64,000 nucleotides of DNA from Xenoacremonium recifei. Taxonomy: Eukaryota; Ascomycota; Sordariomycetes; Hypocreales; Nectriaceae. Both the position numbers and the translations under genes were made by a program. Shown here piece after piece: positions 58,059-64,000 of the stretch; the stretch's first letter is position 1, and each line of letters starts with the position of its first letter. The stretch spans positions 62,001-126,000 of the forward strand of contig WOFQ01000046.1 in the NCBI GenBank assembly GCA_012184525.1, given 5' to 3'. Below the pieces are notes generated by a model. It saw nothing but the letters and a program-made list of their open reading frames with translations, was not told the origin of the DNA and ran no database searches.

Positions 58059-60326
58059 ATGTTGCAGAACACCTCCAAAGCAAGAAAGCCAGGTTTCACC
58101 CGGCGTCGACGGGTTCCCGGAACCCGGACCCATCGCGCTTGTGTTAATTGCAAAGAGAGGAAGCTTAAGGTGTGAGGTGTCGACAGTGTGTTGAGATTGA
58201 CAGGCTAATCATGAAAGTGTGACGACCGGGTGCCATCATGCGCTAATTGTGCCCGCTTTGACCTGAGTAAGCCGACATCCATTCCTATTCTACCCATCTG
58301 CTGATGGTGCAAACAATGTAGCTTGCCTGGTCCAGGACCCAGAGTCCGGTAAACAGCGGCCACGGAACTATCTCGAGCTTTTGGAAGAACGAGTTGCTGT
58401 TCTAGAGAGTAGTGAGCAGGTTCTGGACCCCGGTCGAACTATGCCCGTGTCCAGCACGGATCACAGCACACTATCAACCCCGCCAATGCCGCCTGAGGCT
58501 GCTGAAGTAGCCAGCGATTTGTCCTCTCGGGTTGGCATGCTTGACTTTAGAGCTACCCAGATGGAGCCACAGTATCTGGGCTCATCCTCCGGATTCGCCT
58601 TTTCGCACATACTAAACTCTTCTCTGCGAACCGCCGTCCCTTCACGGCCAACCCTTAATGCCACCGCTCCAAAAGCTGCTACATCGACGCCGTCACCCTG
58701 TGTGCTTCCGGACCTGGACATAGCTCTTGTGCTTGGCAGAGCCTACTTCGAAAATATTCATCCGCAGTACCCATTCCTACACGAACCCACATTCAGACAA
58801 TGGGAATCACAACTATATGCGGAGCCGGGTGCCCCCGTTCGCCTTGATAACATTCAAAACACAAATAGGAACTTCTTTTTCGTAAATATGGTACGTAGAA
58901 AAGTAATTCTTTGCTAAAGGGGCTGAACCCAACAGGTAGTATCCAGGTATATGCTGTAGGAGCTCTCCTCTTACCAAACTATCAGACTTTGGGCGAAGTA
59001 AGTGTAATTGTGGGAGAAGTCTTAGAGGACAGGGCATTGGCTTACGCTTGCCACACTGCCAGCAATTATACATCTCGGCTCAAAGCTACCCAGAGGTGCT
59101 CTCATATGATAACGTAGAAGCTATTCAAGCACTGTTATGCTACGCGATGTATTCTCTCCGATCTCAAACTGGGCTTTCACTTTGGTAAGTGTTATGGCGT
59201 ATTGGGATGGAACTCTTTACTAAATTTACGTAGGAAATTGACCGGACTTGCTTTACGTCAATGTATTGAGTTGGGATACCACCGAACTATCAAACGTCTT
59301 GGGTCAGGGACAAACCCGCTGCAGCTTGAAATGCAAAGGAGGGTATTTTGGTGCGCTCAGGGGATTGATTGCACCATTGCCTCTAGGTTAGGGAGACCTC
59401 TGGGTATACGCCTTGAAGAGGTTGATGCTGAGGTGAGCTCGGGCGGGTGACTATCATGGGGACACTGGCTGAGTTGCTTCTAGTTTCCTTCCGATGTCGA
59501 CGATTCGGCGATAACGAATGGCGGGATTGCTGGATCCCCTCGATCCTCCTTCAACGATCCTCCTCGAACGATGACTACTGCACTTCACGTATTTCGTTTG
59601 CGGCGCATATGGGCTCAGATTCATACATGCATCTATTCCGATGCGAAAGCACAGAACTTCAACGACAGAACTTATCGTGATAGAATAGAAGGGCTCCGAG
59701 CTGACCTGGAAAGCTGGCTCGCTTCTGCTCCTCCGCCAATGCCCCGGAACGGCGAGGACCTTTCCATCTTTGCAAAGAAAGAATGGTACGAAACAAACTA
59801 CAGTTACACAATCCTTCTTCTCTATCGCGGGCAGTTGGCTGAAGCCAAAGGTGCATCCGAGAGCATATTCATGGATTGTATGAAGGCAGCCAAGACAATT
59901 TGTCAGCGGTATCGACGCCTTTACATCGGAACGGCCCTTAAGTACACCTGGGGCACTCTCCACGCTTTGTTTCTAGCAGGCCTTACCTACCTACACTGTA
60001 TTTGGACATCACCTGCAGTCCACCAGTCAGTCTCAATCAGCGAGCTAAACTCAACATGTATCGACTGCACGATGGTATTGGTGGTCATAGCCGAAGGTTG
60101 GGACTATGCAGCGCCGTATCGAGATATCTTTGAAGCACTGGCGAGCAGAACGATGACAATGATGCTGAGCAAGACAAATAGTTGGGAAGAGCTCCCTGCA
60201 CTGTCAGCATTCGAAGAATCTGCTGACAGAGAGAACATGAATCGCTGGCTAGCCGACATTGCGGGAATGGGCATGCTTGATGTTGTTGACGACCTGTTGC
60301 CAGGCTTTGTAGAAGACTTTATGTAA
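58059..60326 (+). CDS. Zn2Cys6 transcription factor with fungal-specific domain
   Basis: Seven exons (58059-58169, 58218-58266, 58322-58890, 58947-58997, 59063-59184, 59234-59432, 59484-60326) encode 647 residues. Splicing exons 1-3 assembles the zinc cluster: RACVNCKERKLKC, then DDRVPSCANCARFDLTC, with spacing C-x2-C-x6-C-x6-C-x2-C-x6-C. A short linker leads to a coiled coil (YLELLEERVAVLESSE) for dimerisation. The fungal-specific domain runs from YFENIHPQYPFLHEPTF through IQALLCYAMYSLRSQTG, GLALRQCIELGYHR and RRVFWCAQGIDCTIASRLGRP. The frame is open upstream of 58059, so the start is the least certain point. It neighbours a dead DHA2 transporter, a pairing common in secondary-metabolite clusters, and may regulate distant genes now. 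Confidence 0.9.
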
Positions 60327-60546
60327 ACACGGAGATACCTAGGCGCTTAACAAGACGATTTAATGTCGAATCGCAAATCAAATGTCTCCATCGAACTCTG
60401 TATTTGCACTACGATGGTCTATTTTCCTAATGCTCGACCGAAAGGTAATTGCGGAGGAAGATAAAGATTTTTAAGTGGACAGGTAACTTTCCCAGGAAAC
60501 ACCGTTCAGGATATTCCAGCTTTGCACTTCCGGAAAGCGTTGGTTC

Positions 60547-61672
60547 ATGACCAAGGGGACATTGCTCAGAGGTTTGCGGAGAGTTGTGCTCACTTTCAAG
60601 GAGAAGATGAGGGAATTCGACGTCGTTAGACGTGGCATATTCGTACCCATAATCGTTTGCCTGTTGCTTGCGATACAAGGGGGCGGTCCGATGTATGATT
60701 GGAGCAACGCTCGGATCATCGTGTTGTTTGTTCTAGGTGGCATCCTCCTGATTGCATTCGGAGTAGTGCAAGTGTTGCAAAATGAGCACGCATACGGTTT
60801 CGCTTGGGGTGATGCAATGACATGTTATTTAGGCCAGCTACATTTCTCAATTTATTTCTCTTTGGTCCTCTTCTCGTTATGGCTTATTATCTACCAGTCT
60901 AGTTTCAAGCTATCAATGGTAACTCGGCTTCTAAAAGCGGTATACATGTGTTGCCTCTTCTCATGGGGAGCGTTATAATGTCTATTATGGCCGGTCTTCT
61001 AGTCGCTGCGGCTGGCTATTACACGTGGGCGTGTATTTTAGCTATGTAGTACCCTTGTATCCGTTTCTATCCGAGGCCCTTCGAACCTGCTTAATCTTAA
61101 GTTTAGGGATGCAGCTTGATGTCGACGTTCAAACCAACCACCGCGTCATCTCACTGGATCGGGTATCAAGCTATATATGGCATTGGGATAGGCCTTCGGC
61201 TCCAGCAACTGTTGATTGCCAATCAAACTGTGTTACCAGAGCATCAAGTCGCCGAAGGCACAGTGTGGCAATACTAAAGTTGAGGTGCCTTAAGGCTTCT
61301 GCTGATTCGCTCGTTTGTAGGCAATCATGATGTTCATATAGACTATGGGCGGTGCTATCTTTCTGTCCGTAGGTCAGAATATTTTCAACAACGAGCTGGT
61401 ATCGAATATTGGAAAGTGCGGCCTCCCTGTCGACGTGGGATTCTTAATTTCTCAAGGCGCTACTCCGATTAATCGTTTTGTTGATCCTGGTTCAGCGCCG
61501 TAACTTCGGCTAGCGTACGATCATCCTCTCACTCAAGTAAGTTGCGAAGGAATGATGAGTCCAAAACCATCTTTTTAAGCATATTTAACGTAGCTTAGGT
61601 ATTCTACGCAGCACTGCCACTGGTTGGCTAAGCATTCTTAGAAGTGTTTTCATCCCGTAGGACACTTTCACA
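60547..61672 (+). pseudogene. DHA2-family MFS transporter remnant, 5'-truncated and frameshifted
   Basis: The visible match begins in the central cytoplasmic loop (LTFKEKMREFDVVRRG) and continues through GPMYDWSNARIIVLFVL in one frame to a stop at 60976-60978. The rest is scattered over other frames: VIMSIMAGLLVAAAGYYTWA near 60970, SSHWIGYQAIYGIGIGL near 61150, TVLPEHQVAEGT near 61230, AIFLSVGQNIFNNELVSNI near 61350, and VFYAALPLVG followed by a stop near 61610. These blocks are in the order of 14-helix toxin-efflux carriers (DHA2). The first half is missing and several frameshifts and stops intervene, so no functional protein is expected. It lies 220 bp after the Zn2Cys6 regulator. Confidence 0.85.
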
Positions 61673-61901
61673 CTGTAAAGAAGAACAAAGCCCGACACGT
61701 TGATGGAGATGCAGAGACTGTGTCTCTATCAGTTTGTTGAAATAGCCTCGACTTAGTGTCGAAAGGATCTTTCGTATCTGCGGCAGATGTGAAAGTTCTG
61801 AGGGACAGCAATGGTCCCTCTGGAGTCATGCGCTCGAAACGACTATGAGTTCTGTACGGATTATTAGGGAGCAGCAGCTTGTACAATTATCAATGACATA
61901 A

Positions 61902-62618
61902 TTAGAAGTCTGTCTTGGGCCCAGTTACGTCGATGACCTGCGAAACAGTATCTGTGTTGCCTCCTGGCCAAGTTTTGCAAAGACCATTTGCATCCGTACC
62001 AAAGACTGGATCTGAGGCGGGTTTGGGAACAGCCCAACACTGTTCGAATGCTCCTCCTCGCTGGATAAAGTCCCATTCTCCACCACAATATGCTCCTAAC
62101 ATAGTGTAACCAGATAACTCTATGTGCTCTAAAGCCTTCCTGACATCCTTCGCGCTGATTCCATGCGCCTTTCCTGGTGACAGGAGCCCGAACTCGGCTT
62201 TGGGAAACGTATCATGAGTCTTGTGCGCAACACCGGCAGGAATGACAAAGACATCTCCAGCCTTCGCTTGCAACTCAACGCCGCCATTTTCGAAACCAGA
62301 CCCGTATGTACTTTCATCGAGGTCATCAGTGGTATCGGCCACTCCAAACCTGATTGTCGCAGTCCCCGACAGCACAGCCATGCACTCATGGGCCTGTGAA
62401 TGATAATGGGACTGTTGAGTCGATGGGTATCGGAAAATCCACTCAACTCTCCATCCATTCTTAGTGAAAAGCTCCCAGACTTCGACTGGGTCGCAGCTTG
62501 TGCTGTCTCCTTTCAGACTTATCGCATTTTTGTAGTGAAGAAGCGGGCGTGGAGAGTTGGGAACCAACTCAGTTGGAAAGAGATGGTATTTCTCGACCTC
62601 AACCATGATGCTATTCAT
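61902..62618 (-). CDS. cupin-domain protein
   Basis: A single exon encodes 238 residues from the ATG at 62618 (a second ATG follows at 62606). The cupin core is visible: QSHYHSQAHECMAVLSGTA holds the first metal-binding motif with three candidate histidines and a glutamate, and AGDVFVIPAGVAHK the second with GDxxxxPxGxxH. It resembles small fungal cupins of the YML079w/YjlB kind, whose function is mostly unknown; some are isomerases or dioxygenases in metabolite clusters. No signal peptide is present. It converges on the DHA2 pseudogene. Confidence 0.85.
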   Translation of the reverse strand: MNSIMVEVEKYHLFPTELVPNSPRPLLHYKNAISLKGDSTSCDPVEVWELFTKNGWRVEWIFRYPSTQQSHYHSQAHECMAVLSGTATIRFGVADTTDDLDESTYGSGFENGGVELQAKAGDVFVIPAGVAHKTHDTFPKAEFGLLSPGKAHGISAKDVRKALEHIELSGYTMLGAYCGGEWDFIQRGGAFEQCWAVPKPASDPVFGTDANGLCKTWPGGNTDTVSQVIDVTGPKTDF

Positions 62619-64000
62619 TACAAGTGGAAGATGCGCATGTTGCGGGGAAGATCATGAGCAGATTCGAATAAAGTCTGGAGGAGTTCAAACAGCATGTCAA
62701 TATAGCCTGTCATCGGCAACTAAGTCCGGTAACGGGATTCGTATCCGGTTCCCATAGGTGCACCAGTTTCCCCGCCTTTCTTATCGATTTGAACTTTGTG
62801 CGGGATGCGGGAAACTTATCCCGAATGTACTCCGTACTAAGTAGGCGTTTCTTAGTTGGGTTCTGACAAGCGATGAATTTGCTGGAAGGGCGTCATCCGT
62901 CTTCATTCTTCGATAAAAAAAAAGCCATCCTGTCTTTTGGCATAAAAATCAGTGTATAAATGCCTGCTAAGTATTTTAAACCTATATAGGCAATTGAATG
63001 TCATGAAACTGCGACTGGATCCTAGCGAGCGGTTACGCGGAGTTTTGGATGTTGAGAGAGCGATTTTATGATCTTCAGTCGCTGCTGTTCACCTATAGAA
63101 GTTTTCCTTTAATATTCAAATCAAGCCTTAAAATACTCTGTCCTATCTTGCGCAAAGCCAAGTCGCAGAAGTGACTGATCACAGGACACGCCCCGTCTTG
63201 CACACCGAATCTTTTATCTGTAGATAATCCGGGAAGAGGTTGAGGCGATGCGTTTAGTATTCAGTGACTATGGAGATGTGTATCAACGTTCTAGAACATT
63301 GAATCATATAAAGACGACGCTAACAGTAGCCGCAACCAATGTGCATCTTTAAACCCCTTATCAGTACTTTCATGAAAGGGAAGGGGGGAGTGGAAGCGAG
63401 CTCGCTCCCGACTAGCACGAACACGGAGCTATTCCGCGCAAGGAAACCGCACTCATTAGAATCTTGAATCCTCAAATGGCTGCTTTGGGACTTTTGTCCC
63501 TGCTAGGGCTGATCCTGTCTGTAAAGATATCGCAGGTCGGGCTATGGCTCCCCGCCTGCGTGACGCCGTCCCTCCTTCGCTTCGGGTACCTCTTATTCGT
63601 TGATTCATTAAATCCAGGCCAAGAAAACAATAACTCTCGGTTAGGGATCTCGAATTGGGCGATCTGATGAGCTGTCATAGACCCACTAGAGGACAATCAT
63701 ACCGATTGGGCGAATCAACTCGTTTTTGTCAGGGATGGCCAGAGCTGAATCACTGTCTTACTCCAGCCGCTGGCCTCAACGAGGTTAGATCTCTGTATCT
63801 AACTAGGCTGAATACTGAGGTGCCGCATTACGTGACACGGGACGGCAATTCCTGGAGCACTATTTATGAGCTGGACTGCCACAGGAAATTTGGTCAAAGT
63901 ACTCCGTAGAGTCTAGTTGTTTCTCTGTTTCGCGCTGTAGTCGCTGTGTTTCTTTCGTCCTCGACTAGTCCACCAAGGACGCCCGCCGCTATGGACCCTA
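62619..64000. other. 1.4-kb right-hand flank without recognised gene
   Basis: No coding sequence with recognisable motifs was found. ACTCCGTA occurs at 62829-62836 and 63901-63908, the same short motif seen at 25698 and as a palindrome at 15823. The block 63385-63600 is more GC-rich than its surroundings and may be the edge of an old mobile element, but no terminal repeat pair could be established. Confidence 0.4.

Noticed and set aside
63385..63910. Mobile-element end at the right border
   Set aside because: GC content shifts and short motifs recur, but no terminal repeats, transposase or target duplication could be shown.

Overview
This window looks like chromosomal DNA from a filamentous ascomycete (Pezizomycotina). 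Almost every gene is split by short introns of about 45-100 bp with GT..AG ends, intergenic gaps are short, and the families are typically fungal: Zn2Cys6 regulators, MFS permeases, P450s, a highly reducing polyketide synthase, an acid trehalase and an FSH1-type hydrolase. I cannot name a genus from the sequence. No rRNA, tRNA, CRISPR or intact transposon was recognised. Twenty-six protein genes (one cut by the left edge) and one decayed transporter are annotated; exon joins were worked out by hand from frame and splice-site consistency.

Region A (1-12.4 kb) looks like a catabolic island. Three divergent pairs lie in series: alpha/beta hydrolase with isochorismatase-type hydrolase, NCS1 purine/cytosine-type permease with DHA1 MFS, and P450 with a homogentisate 1,2-dioxygenase-like enzyme. 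Each shared promoter carries clustered copies of a YTGCCGG element, in places as TTGCCGG-N3-CCGGCAA inverted repeats, which suggests one Zn2Cys6 regulator acting on all three. The dioxygenase keeps its iron ligands but appears to have lost two active-site histidines. A Gfo/Idh/MocA dehydrogenase follows.

Region B (13.8-29.9 kb) holds a sugar-type MFS, a monocarboxylate-type MFS, a HAD hydrolase, a DUF3237 protein, a KduD-like SDR, a Zn2Cys6 regulator, an HSL-type hydrolase, an FSH1-type serine hydrolase and a secreted GH65 acid trehalase. This is mostly carbon uptake and turnover.

Region C (30.9-46.1 kb) is a biosynthetic gene cluster: FAD monooxygenase, glutathione S-transferase, a complete KS-AT-DH-MT-ER-KR-ACP polyketide synthase (about 2,620 residues, no release domain), a P450 with a CYP7/CYP8-like I-helix sharing the PKS promoter, and an FkbM methyltransferase. 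The product is unknown. The FSH1-type hydrolase at 25.9 kb is a candidate trans-acting release enzyme.

Region D (47.1-57.0 kb) carries an alkylsulfatase divergent from a Dal5/Soa1-type permease (a plausible organosulfate uptake-and-hydrolysis pair), an 11-exon fructosyl-amino-acid-oxidase-like flavoenzyme and a second sugar-type MFS. Region E (57.9-62.6 kb) has a second Zn2Cys6 regulator, a 5'-truncated frameshifted DHA2 transporter pseudogene and a cupin protein. The last 1.4 kb has no recognisable gene.
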